A stretch of DNA of 64,000 nt from JAPWJZ01 sp966211335 (GTDB lineage: Bacteria > Pseudomonadota > Alphaproteobacteria > Micavibrionales > UBA2020). Position numbers and translations under genes: made by a program. Positions 32,422-42,262 of this stretch are shown here, in pieces (the stretch's first letter is position 1; the number at the start of each line of letters is the position of its first letter). Location: assembly GCA_966211335.1 (NCBI GenBank), contig CBIHNF010000002.1:62001-126000 (forward strand), in the 5' to 3' direction. The notes beneath the pieces are model-generated. The model was not told the origin of the DNA and ran no database searches. It saw only the letters and a program-made list of their open reading frames with translations.

Positions 32422-34553
32422 TGGCTGACGCGGCTCCCCAGGCCACGGAAGCCGCGCCGACGCTGCTCGACGCTCTTGTGTACATGACCGGCTACTATGG
32501 CCATGCCCGTTCTGCCGACAGCCTTATCGCCGGGTTGCCGCTGGAAAAAGGCAGCATGACGCCGAAATTTTTCACCGCCGCCGCCGAGCGCGCGGGCTTC
32601 CGCGCCAGCATGCAGCGCCGCAAGATCGCCGATGTGCCGCTCGAAGTGATGCCCTTTATCACGGTCCTAAAATCCGGCGTCGCCATCGTGACGGGGCGCG
32701 GCGATAAAGGCTTCGTTAGGGTTCTCGATCCCAACGGCCGCAGCGAAAAGAAAGTAGCCGCGGCGGAACTGGAAAAACAATCGACGGGCTACGTTATTCT
32801 TGTGCGTCCTGATGTCGAGGCCGAAGGCGCGGAAAGCGGTCCCCTGCGCCGTCACTGGCTGTGGGGCAATGTGGTCGAAAACGCAGGGCTTTACGCCCGC
32901 GTCCTGCTGGCGACCCTGCTCATCAACTGCTTTGCGTTGACAAGCCCTGTCTTCATCATGAATTTCTACAACCGCGTGCTGCCGAACAACGCGGTTGAAA
33001 CCGGCTGGGTGCTGGCGATTGGCGCGGCCATCGTCTTCCTGTTCGATTTCGTCATCCGCTCGCTCCGTGCCTATTTCATCGATATCGCGGGCAGGCGCTC
33101 CGATGTTCTGGTCGCGCAGCGGCTCTATGATCAGGTGCTGGATATGCGCCTTGGCAACCGCCCCGGCGGCAGCACGGGCGCCTTTGCCAATTCGATGCGT
33201 GAATTCGATGCGCTGCGGGAATTTTTCAATTCCGCCACCATGACGGGCCTTGTCGATTTTCCGTTCTCCCTCATCTTCGTCCTCGCGGTCTGGCTGATCG
33301 GCGGGACGCAACTGGCGCTGCTGCTGCTGGTGCTCTACGGTCTTGTCGTCCTTTCCGGATATATCTTCCAGCTGCCGGTGCGCCGCCGCGTGCAGCAGGC
33401 GATGAAGACGGGGGAGCAGAAACATGGTCTCCTCATCGAAACCATCGCCAATATCGAAACCATCCGCGGCATCGGCGGGGAGGGCGCGTTGCGCGCCGCC
33501 TACAGCCAGTTCACCGGCGCTTCGGCGGCGGCGGGGCAGGACTCGCGGTTCTATTCCGGCCTCAGCGTCCACTTCTCGCTCCTCATCCAGCAGCTGGCGA
33601 GCATTCTGGTCGTGCTGGCGGGCATGTACCTCGTCGCGGATAAGGAGATATCGACGGGCGCGCTGATTGCCTGCGTACTGCTCAGCTCCCGCGCGCTCGC
33701 ACCCATCGGCGCGGCTGCGGGCCTCGTCAACCGCTACCATCAGGCGAAAGCCGCCTACCGTACGCTCGATGGCATTATGCGCCTGCCGGTCGAGCGGCCG
33801 CGGGACAAGAAATTCCTGCACCGCCCGAAGCTGACGGGCGACCTGCAATTCCGCGACGTTTCTTTCGCCTACCCGCGCACCAATGCCGCCGTTCTGCAGG
33901 GCGTCAACCTACATATCGCTGCGGGCGAAAAGGTCGCCATCGTCGGCCGCATCGGTTCCGGCAAAAGCTCGCTCGTGAAGCTGATGGTCGGGTTTTTCGA
34001 GCCCAGCAGCGGCACCATCCTCGCCGACGATACGGACCTCCGCCAGATCGACCCCGCCGATCTCCGCCGCAATATCGCCTATATGGGGCAGGACACAGCG
34101 CTCATGAGCGGCAATTTGCGGGCGAATATTTCCATGGGCCTGCCTTCGGCATCGGATGCCGACATCCTCAACGCTGCCACCATCGCCGGCGTAAACGACT
34201 TTGTACGCCGTCACCCCATGGGCTATGACGCGCCCGTTGGCGAGCGCGGGGAGGGGCTTTCTGGCGGCCAGCGGCAGGCCGTCGCGCTGGCGCGCACGCT
34301 TTTAATGAACACGCCGGTCATCATCATGGATGAACCCACCAACGCCATGGATTCCGCCAGCGAAGAGCGTGTGCTGCAGGGGCTTGAAGCGCATAGCCGC
34401 GACAAAACATTGATTGTGGTGACGCACAAACCCTCCCTGCTGCGGCTCGTCTCCCGCGTGATTGTCATGGATGGCGGCAAAATCGTCATGGACGGGCCGC
34501 GCGACAAGGTGCTTGCAGCGCTTTCCGCCGGAAACATCACGGTGCCGCAATGA
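32421..34553 (+). CDS. Type I secretion ABC transporter (LapB/LssB-like)
   Basis: A 710-aa permease-ATPase. An N-terminal C39-peptidase-like domain lacks the catalytic Cys (about 10-130), as in RTX exporters. Five or six membrane helices follow (about 150-430), then the ATPase with Walker A GRIGSGKSSL (about 509), signature LSGGQRQAVALA and Walker B VIIMDEPTNAMD. A peptidase-dead domain usually binds unfolded RTX substrates. One-base overlap with tolC and ATGA overlap with the HlyD gene. Confidence 0.95.
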   Translation: MADAAPQATEAAPTLLDALVYMTGYYGHARSADSLIAGLPLEKGSMTPKFFTAAAERAGFRASMQRRKIADVPLEVMPFITVLKSGVAIVTGRGDKGFVRVLDPNGRSEKKVAAAELEKQSTGYVILVRPDVEAEGAESGPLRRHWLWGNVVENAGLYARVLLATLLINCFALTSPVFIMNFYNRVLPNNAVETGWVLAIGAAIVFLFDFVIRSLRAYFIDIAGRRSDVLVAQRLYDQVLDMRLGNRPGGSTGAFANSMREFDALREFFNSATMTGLVDFPFSLIFVLAVWLIGGTQLALLLLVLYGLVVLSGYIFQLPVRRRVQQAMKTGEQKHGLLIETIANIETIRGIGGEGALRAAYSQFTGASAAAGQDSRFYSGLSVHFSLLIQQLASILVVLAGMYLVADKEISTGALIACVLLSSRALAPIGAAAGLVNRYHQAKAAYRTLDGIMRLPVERPRDKKFLHRPKLTGDLQFRDVSFAYPRTNAAVLQGVNLHIAAGEKVAIVGRIGSGKSSLVKLMVGFFEPSSGTILADDTDLRQIDPADLRRNIAYMGQDTALMSGNLRANISMGLPSASDADILNAATIAGVNDFVRRHPMGYDAPVGERGEGLSGGQRQAVALARTLLMNTPVIIMDEPTNAMDSASEERVLQGLEAHSRDKTLIVVTHKPSLLRLVSRVIVMDGGKIVMDGPRDKVLAALSAGNITVPQ

Positions 34554-35863
34554 GGAACGATGACGCGACCTTCATGTCCGAGCTGGATGCAGCCGCCCGC
34601 CTGAAGCCGTCGTTCGCGGCCAAATTCTTCCTGCTGGCAATCGCCGGATTTTTCGCGGCCGCCGTCGCCTGGGCGGCAGTATGCGAGGTGGATGAACGCG
34701 TGCGCGGCACCGGGCAGGTCATGCCCTCCAGCGACATTCAGGTGATGCAGAGCCTTGATGGCGGTATTCTTTCCGCCATTCTGGTCGCGGAAGGCGATAC
34801 GGTGAAGAAGGGCCAGGTGCTGCTGCGTATCGATGATATGCAGTTCGCCTCCGAAGGCCGCGGCATTGAAGCAAAAATCATGTCGCTGAAGGCGCAACAG
34901 GCGCGGCTGAAGGCGGAAACGACGGGGCAGGACTTTACGCCCGACGCCGCCATCGCCGCCAAATACCCCGATATTGCCGCGAATGAAGAAAAGCTGTTCA
35001 ATTCCCGCAAGCAGGAATTGCAGAATGCCCTCGCCATCATCGAAGACGAGGTGCGGGAAGCCGCCGCCAACCTGTCGGAAGTGAAAGCCAGCATCGGCAA
35101 ATTCGCCCGAGGCCGTGACCTCTTGAACCAGCAGCTGTCCATCACCAAACGTCTTGTCGAGAAAAAAGCCCAGCCCGAAATAGAACAATTGAAGCTGGAA
35201 CGGGAATTGAACGAAGTATCCGGCAATCTTTCGGCGGCGGCGCAGTCGCAAGCCTCGCTTGAAGCGCGCTTGTCGGCGGCGAAACGCAAAGAGGCTGAAA
35301 AGACCGGGGCTTTCAAATCTCAGGCGCTCGGCGAGCTGAATGAGGTTGAGGGCCAGATCGCCTCCATCCAGCAAAGCCTCAATTCCGTGCAGGACAAGGT
35401 GGCGCGGACAGAATTGCGCGCACCGGTCGACGGGGTCGTGCACCGCCTGCACGTCAAAACGGTCGGCGGCGTCATCCAGCCGGCGCAGAAGCTGGTTGAA
35501 ATCGTGCCGGGGGAAGACAAACTGATGATCCGCGCGCGTATCGCGCCCGGCGATATTGCCTTCCTGAAGCCGGGGCAGCCCGTGCGCGTTTCCGTTACCG
35601 CCTATGACCCGCAGATTTACGGCACGCTGCAAGGCAAGTTGGAGCGCATCGGCGCCGATACAGTCGAGGACCAGAAGGGCGATGCCTATTTTGAAGTCGA
35701 TGTGCAGACGGCGCAGAATTACCTGCAGGACGGCGACCGCCGCCTGCCCATCGCGCCCGGCATGGTCACGGAAACGGAAGTGATTGTCGGCAAGCGCACG
35801 ATCTTGACCTACCTGATGAAGCCGGTGCTGCGCACCAAAGACCGCGCCCTCACCGAAAAATAA
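34550..35863 (+). CDS. HlyD-family periplasmic adaptor
   Basis: A 437-aa membrane fusion protein with one N-terminal membrane helix (about 23-45), a split lipoyl domain (SLDGGILSAILVAEGDTVKK near 65; RAPVDGVVHRLHVKT near 285) and a long helical hairpin (about 110-275). A beta-barrel with IAPGMVTETEVIVGKRTIL follows. It joins the ABC and TolC proteins of this operon. Confidence 0.93.
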   Translation: MRNDDATFMSELDAAARLKPSFAAKFFLLAIAGFFAAAVAWAAVCEVDERVRGTGQVMPSSDIQVMQSLDGGILSAILVAEGDTVKKGQVLLRIDDMQFASEGRGIEAKIMSLKAQQARLKAETTGQDFTPDAAIAAKYPDIAANEEKLFNSRKQELQNALAIIEDEVREAAANLSEVKASIGKFARGRDLLNQQLSITKRLVEKKAQPEIEQLKLERELNEVSGNLSAAAQSQASLEARLSAAKRKEAEKTGAFKSQALGELNEVEGQIASIQQSLNSVQDKVARTELRAPVDGVVHRLHVKTVGGVIQPAQKLVEIVPGEDKLMIRARIAPGDIAFLKPGQPVRVSVTAYDPQIYGTLQGKLERIGADTVEDQKGDAYFEVDVQTAQNYLQDGDRRLPIAPGMVTETEVIVGKRTILTYLMKPVLRTKDRALTEK

Positions 35864-35880
35864 AGCGGAGATATTTTCCT

Positions 35881-38103
35881 ATGCTCATGCAACTGCTGAC
35901 CCGCCGCGGCTTTCAGGTGTTCCTGCTGTTGTTGCTGCTGATCGGCGCAATATATGTGCAGTTTGACAACCCCGCGCCGCTGCGCCGGTTGCGCGCCATG
36001 ACGTTTGACTATTACAACAAGGCGCTGCCGCGCAAACCCGGCAATGATGTCGTCATCATCGACATCGACGAAGAATCGCTCCGCCGCATCGGCCAGTGGC
36101 CCTGGCCGCGCAGCGTTATCGGCGATATTCCGGTCGAGCTTGCAAAACTGGGCGTCAAATCAACCACCTTCGATATCGTCTTTGCGGAACCGGACCGCAC
36201 TTCGCCTTCCGTGATTGCCAAAAGCCTGCCACAGACGCCGGATTTTGTCCCCGTCATCGAGAAGATGAACGCGCTACCGGATAATGACTCCGTCTTCGCG
36301 CAGAAAATTTCCATGGCCGGCAATGTCGTGACGGGATTTGTTGCCTCCGGTATCGAGGCAAACGGTGTTCCGCAACTCAAGGCGTCCTGCCTGCGCAAGA
36401 AGAGGGAAGGAACGGATGGGGATCCGCTGAAATTTATGCTTGGCAAGCGCAACTATGCGGTCAGCCTTCCTGCCCTCACGATGGCCGCCGCCGGCAATGG
36501 CGCTTTCTCGGCCGAGCCCGAAGAAGACGGCGTTATCCGTGCCGTGCCGCTCATGATGAAGCGCGTCGGGGATACGGATGGGCTTGCGTATCCGACCCTG
36601 TCGCTGGAAGCCCTGCGCGTCGGCCTGCAGCTGCCGTGTTATTCAATTGACAGCGACAGAAGCGGCATCTGGGGCGTCAGCATCGGCGATCTTTACGCGC
36701 CGACCGACAACTACGGACGCATGTACGTGTACTTCGCGGGTCATCGCAAGGACCTGTATATCCCCGCTTGGAAAGTTCTGGCGCATGACGTGCCGAAGGC
36801 GCTGGTGCAGGGGAAGTTTGCGCTCTTGGGCACCTCTGCCATCGGTCTTCTTGACCTGCGCTCCTCACCCCTCAACACGGTTCTGCCCGGCGTCGAGGTG
36901 CATGCCGAGATGATCGAGCAGATACTGCACCACCAGTTCCTTGCCCGTACGCCGGAAATCGTTCAGGCGGAGGTTGTCGCCATGGTGCTGGTCAGCCTTG
37001 GTATCATCTTCCTCGCTCCGTTCATCAGCGCCGGCACGCTTGCCTTTATCGCGGCGGTTATTATCGGCGGCGGCGTGATGGGAGGTTTTTACCTGTATGA
37101 CACGCGCGGCACGCTGGTTGACCCTTATTATCCGGCGCTCGTGATCCTGATTATTTTCGTGCTGTCGTCCATCCTGACCAACCTGCGCAGCGACCGCGAG
37201 AAACGCATGATCCGCCAGGCCTTCAGCCATTATATTTCCCCGATCCTGATGGAAGAGCTGGCGGGAAATCCTGAAAAGCTGAAACTCGGCGGCGAAGTGC
37301 GCGAGCTTTCCGTCATGTTTACCGATATCCGCAATTTTACGACCATATCGGAAAGCATGGACCCCGCCGACCTTATTAAAATGATGAATGACTTCCTCAC
37401 CCCCATGACCTCCGCCGTGCTGGAAAACCGCGGCACGGTCGATAAATACATGGGGGATGCCATGATGGCCTTTTGGAACGCCCCGGTCGAGGATATCGAC
37501 CACGCGCGCAATGCCTGCAAGGCCGCGCTTGAAATGGTGCGGTCGCTGGCGCCCGTCAATGAAAAGCTGAAGAAACAGGCGTTGGACGCCGGACGCGTGT
37601 TTCATGAATTGAAAGCGGGTATCGGCATCAACAGCGGCCGCACTTCCGTCGGCAACATGGGCTCGAAACAGCGCTTCGCCTATTCAGCGCTCGGGGATAC
37701 CGTCAACCTCGCGTCGCGCATGGAAGGCCAGACCAAGGGCTACGGCGTCTCGGTCATGATATCGGAGGAAACGCGGCGACAGGCGCCGGAATATGGCGCG
37801 ATCGAGCTGGACCTGCTGGCCGTCAAGGGCCGCGCCGAGCCGGAACGGGTTTATGCCTTGCTGGCCTCGCCGGAAGATGCAATGAAGCCCGAGTTTAAGT
37901 CCTTTGTGGAAAAACATGACGCCATGCTCGCCACCTATCGCGCCCGTAACTGGGGCGAGGCGCTGCTGCTCGGTGAAGAATGCGTGAAGATGATGCCGCA
38001 GCTGGCGGGGCTCTACCGCCTCTACGCGCAGCGTATTGCGGTCTACAAGGAAAAGCCGCCGGCGGACGACTGGCAAGGCCTCTGGGTCGCGACGGAAAAA
38101 TAA
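35881..38103 (+). CDS. CHASE2-domain adenylate cyclase
   Basis: A 740-aa membrane sensor that makes cAMP. An N-terminal helix (about 10-25) and the CHASE2 extracytoplasmic domain (about 30-340, with IDIDEESLRRIGQWPWPRSV) are followed by three membrane helices (about 360-440). The class III cyclase domain (about 475-660) has both metal Asp residues (MFTDIRNF, YMGDAMMAFW), the ATP-selecting Lys and Asp (DKYMGD, ALGDTVNLASRME) and the NMGSKQRFAYS loop. It lies 17 bases after the HlyD gene, probably in the secretion operon, and ends four bases from the convergent FecR/RTX gene. Confidence 0.93.
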   Translation: MLMQLLTRRGFQVFLLLLLLIGAIYVQFDNPAPLRRLRAMTFDYYNKALPRKPGNDVVIIDIDEESLRRIGQWPWPRSVIGDIPVELAKLGVKSTTFDIVFAEPDRTSPSVIAKSLPQTPDFVPVIEKMNALPDNDSVFAQKISMAGNVVTGFVASGIEANGVPQLKASCLRKKREGTDGDPLKFMLGKRNYAVSLPALTMAAAGNGAFSAEPEEDGVIRAVPLMMKRVGDTDGLAYPTLSLEALRVGLQLPCYSIDSDRSGIWGVSIGDLYAPTDNYGRMYVYFAGHRKDLYIPAWKVLAHDVPKALVQGKFALLGTSAIGLLDLRSSPLNTVLPGVEVHAEMIEQILHHQFLARTPEIVQAEVVAMVLVSLGIIFLAPFISAGTLAFIAAVIIGGGVMGGFYLYDTRGTLVDPYYPALVILIIFVLSSILTNLRSDREKRMIRQAFSHYISPILMEELAGNPEKLKLGGEVRELSVMFTDIRNFTTISESMDPADLIKMMNDFLTPMTSAVLENRGTVDKYMGDAMMAFWNAPVEDIDHARNACKAALEMVRSLAPVNEKLKKQALDAGRVFHELKAGIGINSGRTSVGNMGSKQRFAYSALGDTVNLASRMEGQTKGYGVSVMISEETRRQAPEYGAIELDLLAVKGRAEPERVYALLASPEDAMKPEFKSFVEKHDAMLATYRARNWGEALLLGEECVKMMPQLAGLYRLYAQRIAVYKEKPPADDWQGLWVATEK

Positions 38104-38107
38104 AGGC

Positions 38108-40369
38108 TCAGGTCACTGTAATGGCGACGCCGTCATTCGCCACCGCGTTGCCTTGGTGGATGACAAGCGTCACCGTCTGGCTGTTGAAGGTGCCGGTGAA
38201 AGTCGTTACCTGGTCGGTCGGCACGCTGTTGTTGACGACGCCCGCGCCAAAATCGATGGCGGAGGAGGCATTATCGATGATGACGGTCGAGCCGTAGCCG
38301 GTGCCAACGTTACCGATTTCAAGCGTATGCGTTGCATCCGTCATCTGGAAGACGTCTTTCAGCGTGAGTTGGATCGTCTGCCCGACTGTCGAGGTCGAGG
38401 AAACGGCCATGCGCAGCGCTTCAATATTCTGCACATTGTTGCTGCCTTCGAAGTTGAAGGTCTGCGTGGCAATGGAGTTGGCGCCGATGCGCAGCGTATC
38501 CACCCCGAGGCCGCCGTCAATGAAGAAGAACGATTTGTCCGGCGCAATGATGACGTCGCTGCCGGTGCCGCCGAAGAGCGCGTCCGGCCGGCCGGGTTCC
38601 GCAATCAGCGTATCATTGCCGCCGCGGCCGAAGATGAATTCGGTGTTGCCTGTGACGCTGGTGCTGGTGATAGTGTCATTCGCGGAGGTGCCGGGGTAGA
38701 TAGAGCTGGTACCCGTATAGTCGCCGATATTGAAATTGACGCCACCGGCCGGTACCGGCGTGTTGACCTGCACGACGATGCTGTCTGTCGCCAGAACTGC
38801 GCTCGTCCCCGGGTCCGTCGCGGTGATGGTGAAATTGAAGTTGCCGTTGACGGTGGAGACGAAAGCAAAGGGTTGCAGCACGGTGATGTCGCCGGTCGCG
38901 GAATCAAAATGCAGCACGGGCATCGCGGCGGCGCTGGTGTCATACAGCGGCGTCGAGACGGTGTTGTAGGTGAGGCCGAGGGCGTTAAAATCGCCGCTGC
39001 CGTTGAAGCCGCTGATGGAAATAATGGGTGTAATCGTGCCGAAGTTGGCGAGATTAATATGGCCCACCACATCGCCGGCGTTCCAGCTGAAGTTGACGCC
39101 GTCGTCGCCGTTGCTGCCGACATGATCAGAATAATGCGCCGAGAAGGCAAAGCTGACCTGCGGCGGGGGCGGTGCGCCGCCGCCGCCCGTCGTTCCGCCT
39201 GTCGTGCCGCCGGTGGTTCCACCGGTTGATGTCGTGCCGCCGCCGGAAATGGAAGTCGAGCCTCCAAAGACCGCCGTGCTTGTGGCGAGTGTCGTTGAGG
39301 TATCGGCGGAGGCGAAAGTTGTTGTGGTGGTGTCAAAGGTCGACGACGGCGTGTCACCCGTCACGAGCGTCGTGCCTGTGGTGTGGAGGGCAAGGCCGGT
39401 ATTGGCGGGGCCCGCCGGCGTCGCATCCGGCATTTGCACCGGCGCTGGCGGCACCGGCGTTTCCGGCGCGTGGTAAATGCCCTTGGTGATGTTCTCGAAG
39501 GTATGTCCCGCAACGCCCTGCAGGCCGCCGTAGGTATTGCTGAAGGCGGAGGAATCCATATGGCCGCTATCCGTCGGCGCAAGGTTGTAGCCGTTCAGGG
39601 TCGCGGTATCGAAGCTGGTGTGCATTTCCAGCGTACCGGCGGCGTTGGTGACGACAATGGCGCCATCGAGAATGGTGATATGGCTCTGCTGCCCCGCCGG
39701 ATGGATATCCCCCGCGACAACGGTGCCGCGGATGCCGATGGAGCCGACCGGCGTGTTGATGCCGACATGCCCCGGATCATCCTTGCCGATGAGGCCGGAG
39801 GTATAAACGAACACGCCCTGCAGCATGGAGAAGAACGAATTGCCCGTATGCTCATGCGCGTTGTAGGTGAACTGGTCGACGGAGAGGCGCGCGTTCTGCG
39901 AAATGGCGAAGGTGGTGTTATCGGCAAAAAGGATATTCACCGCGCCTTTTTCCGCGGTTTGGATGATATCGCCCTGATGAACTTCCGCGCCAAGGGTGAC
40001 GGCTTCGCTTTTGCCGCCCTGATGGACGATGGTGGCATGGCCGGTGACTTCGGTAATCTTGCCGACGGGGGTTGAATCATTCGCCGGCGCATCCGCCGCG
40101 GCGGCCAGCTGGTTCGGGTGCTGCGGCGGCAGGAAAGCCTCCACCATTTGCGGCGAAAAATGTGCGCCGTCGGCTGTCGTGATTTCGGGATGCGGGCTCG
40201 TGTTGAAATAACCCTCGATGCGGATGGCGTGACCATCGGGCGCGGTCAGCGTGAGGTCGGCACCGTCGCGCGCGAATTGCGCATTGGCGATAAAATCGCC
40301 GCTGGGGAGCTGCACGGGCGTGCCTGCATGGGCCGTCACGGTCGTTTCAGCGGCAATGTCTTTTGGCAT
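38108..40369 (-). CDS. FecR-domain protein with RTX-like repeats, likely type I secretion cargo
   Basis: A 753-aa acidic protein without a signal peptide. A FecR domain (about 102-250, containing GDIIQTAEKGAVNILFADNT) resembles the N-terminal retention modules of large secreted adhesins. A Pro/Thr/Gly-rich linker (about 300-400, TTGGTTGGTTGG) and a cadherin-like beta region follow. Near residues 575-610 are two RTX-type calcium motifs (GRGGNDTLI, FGGTGSDVI), and the end is hydrophobic (VAITVT). Lack of a Sec signal, RTX motifs and the adjacent type I system make it the probable cargo. Confidence 0.8.
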   Translation of the reverse strand: MPKDIAAETTVTAHAGTPVQLPSGDFIANAQFARDGADLTLTAPDGHAIRIEGYFNTSPHPEITTADGAHFSPQMVEAFLPPQHPNQLAAAADAPANDSTPVGKITEVTGHATIVHQGGKSEAVTLGAEVHQGDIIQTAEKGAVNILFADNTTFAISQNARLSVDQFTYNAHEHTGNSFFSMLQGVFVYTSGLIGKDDPGHVGINTPVGSIGIRGTVVAGDIHPAGQQSHITILDGAIVVTNAAGTLEMHTSFDTATLNGYNLAPTDSGHMDSSAFSNTYGGLQGVAGHTFENITKGIYHAPETPVPPAPVQMPDATPAGPANTGLALHTTGTTLVTGDTPSSTFDTTTTTFASADTSTTLATSTAVFGGSTSISGGGTTSTGGTTGGTTGGTTGGGGAPPPPQVSFAFSAHYSDHVGSNGDDGVNFSWNAGDVVGHINLANFGTITPIISISGFNGSGDFNALGLTYNTVSTPLYDTSAAAMPVLHFDSATGDITVLQPFAFVSTVNGNFNFTITATDPGTSAVLATDSIVVQVNTPVPAGGVNFNIGDYTGTSSIYPGTSANDTITSTSVTGNTEFIFGRGGNDTLIAEPGRPDALFGGTGSDVIIAPDKSFFFIDGGLGVDTLRIGANSIATQTFNFEGSNNVQNIEALRMAVSSTSTVGQTIQLTLKDVFQMTDATHTLEIGNVGTGYGSTVIIDNASSAIDFGAGVVNNSVPTDQVTTFTGTFNSQTVTLVIHQGNAVANDGVAITVT

Positions 40370-40483
40370 GGGTTGGTGCCCCCGTAAAAGCTTTGAGAAA
40401 ATATCTCTCCATTATACGGCTTCAGCCTTTAAGCCATCGTGAAGGAAAGATAAAATGCCTAATTCCTTGAGTTCATTCGGTTA

Positions 40484-41698
40484 TTAAAGCGCAGGCGCCG
40501 CCCAGGTCTGCAGGAATTTCTGGGCATCCGCCAACGGCATGGGCTTGGCGAAGAAGAAGCCTTGAATCCATTCGCAGCCGAGGTCGCGCACGATAACGGC
40601 TTCTTCCTTCGTCTCGACGCCTTCCGCGATCACCTTCATGCCGAGGTTGCGGGCGAGGGCGATGATGGATTTGACGAGGACGAGGGAGGATTTATGCTTT
40701 GTCATCGCGCGGATAAAACTCTGGTCGATCTTCAGCGTGTCGATGGGGAAGTAGTGCAGGTAGCTTAACGATGAATAGCCCGTACCGAAATCGTCGATCG
40801 AAACGTCAATTCCAAACTCGCGGCATTTCTCCAGCGCAATCTTCGCCGGCTCCGGCGCTTCCATGAGGAGGCTTTCGGTAATTTCAAGGTGGATCTGCTT
40901 CGGGTCAACGCCGCGGCTTTTCATCGTGGTCGAAATAAACTCGAAAATATCGCGGTCGGCAAAGTCCTTGACGGAGAAGTTGACACCGACGAACAGGGGC
41001 CCTGAAACGGTCAGTTTCGGGTCGGCGGCTTTCTGCAGCTGCGGCACCGCCTCGCAGGCGACCTCGAGCGCGAAGCGTGACAGCTCCACAATCAAGCCGC
41101 TTTCTTCCGCAACGGGGATAAAGACGCCCGGCGAAATCATGCCTTTTTCAGGGTGCTTCCAGCGCATCAGCGCTTCGAAGCCCGCGATCTTCATGTTCTG
41201 CACGTCGATGATCGGCTGGTAATAGAGCATCAGCTGCTTGTCTTCCAGCGCGCCCTGCAGTTCTTTGTGGATCTTGATGGTGGAGACGGCAAGGTCGTGA
41301 ATGGCGTCGGAATTCTCCGCCTTCTCGGCGTCGCCGGTGGCGGGCAGCGAAATGAAGTTCGTCCGCATCATGACGTCGCGGTAGCGGTTGGTGATGACGC
41401 GCATGACCATCTTCACGACGGGGTCTGCGCTCTCCACACGGCGGTTGAAATCCTCCCGCGAAATTTCCAGCACGTCGCAGTCGTCCAGCGCGCGGACGGT
41501 CGCCATGCGCGGCTTGTCGTCGATCATCGCCATTTCACCGATGAGGGAGCCGGGGCCGCGCACGCCGACTTGCACCTGCTGGCCTTCGCGGGAAATCAGG
41601 ATTTCGACGTTGCCGCTTTCGATGACATAGGCGCAATGGCCCGTGTCCCCTTCCTTCAGCAGCAGCTCGCCTTTCTTGAATTGCTTTTTCGGCGTCAT
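40484..41698 (-). CDS. Cyclic-nucleotide-binding EAL phosphodiesterase
   Basis: A 404-aa cytoplasmic protein. Residues about 5-115 form a cNMP-binding domain with the phosphate-binding cassette GEMAMIDDKPRMATVRA including the Arg. Residues about 150-400 form an EAL domain with all key residues: FEALMRW, VGVNFSVKDF, LEITES, IDDFGTGYSSL, LKIDQSF, AEGVET and QGFFFAKP. It should hydrolyse c-di-GMP under control of cAMP or cGMP. The CHASE2 cyclase encoded 2.4 kb away is the obvious cAMP source. Confidence 0.92.
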   Translation of the reverse strand: MTPKKQFKKGELLLKEGDTGHCAYVIESGNVEILISREGQQVQVGVRGPGSLIGEMAMIDDKPRMATVRALDDCDVLEISREDFNRRVESADPVVKMVMRVITNRYRDVMMRTNFISLPATGDAEKAENSDAIHDLAVSTIKIHKELQGALEDKQLMLYYQPIIDVQNMKIAGFEALMRWKHPEKGMISPGVFIPVAEESGLIVELSRFALEVACEAVPQLQKAADPKLTVSGPLFVGVNFSVKDFADRDIFEFISTTMKSRGVDPKQIHLEITESLLMEAPEPAKIALEKCREFGIDVSIDDFGTGYSSLSYLHYFPIDTLKIDQSFIRAMTKHKSSLVLVKSIIALARNLGMKVIAEGVETKEEAVIVRDLGCEWIQGFFFAKPMPLADAQKFLQTWAAPAL

Positions 41699-41863
41699 GG
41701 TCGTTGAATTCCCTGCGGCACATCGCGGTTAAAACCGACTTCTATAATAACGCCATGGCGGGTTAAGGAACAACTAATTCAGCGCCGTCCTTTCCGCATT
41801 ACGGGAAGAACATATGCCTAGCCGCTCCGGCGCAAGTTTCCTAGAATGGCAACAGGAGAGGCC

Positions 41864-42262
41864 ATGACCCTTTTGCAACTCATCATCGTTTATCTCGCGT
41901 TCCGGGCAAAGCAGCTGATCTGTGACTTTTTCCTGCAGACCGGCTGGATGGCGAGCACCAAGGCGGAGCCCTTCAACATGGGCGGCGCCAAGGCCTTGGG
42001 CGTTCATGCCGGCATTCATGCCGTATTTACCTTGGCGCTGGTGCTGTACTTCGCGCCGCAGCTGTGGTGGCTGGGCCTTGTCGACTTCCTCATCCATGCC
42101 GGCGTCGACAAGCTCAAGGGCGTCGTTACGAACAAATTCGGCTGGACGTATAAAGATTCAGCCTATTGGTGGGCCTTCGGCATTGATCAGGAAATGCACA
42201 ACCTTACCCACCTTGGCTATGTCATCGCCATCGCGGTTGCGAACGGCATACATCTCAGCTGA
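41864..42262 (+). CDS. DUF3307 membrane protein
   Basis: A 132-aa protein with three or four helices and DUF3307 features: RAKQLICDFFLQTGWM near the start, a conserved GVHAGIHAV, and DFLIHAGVDKLKG. Function unknown. ATG 41864 is chosen because AGGAG lies at proper distance; an ATG at 41846 precedes the ribosome site. It overlaps the convergent TauE gene by eight bases at the 3' end. Confidence 0.85.
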   Translation: MTLLQLIIVYLAFRAKQLICDFFLQTGWMASTKAEPFNMGGAKALGVHAGIHAVFTLALVLYFAPQLWWLGLVDFLIHAGVDKLKGVVTNKFGWTYKDSAYWWAFGIDQEMHNLTHLGYVIAIAVANGIHLS

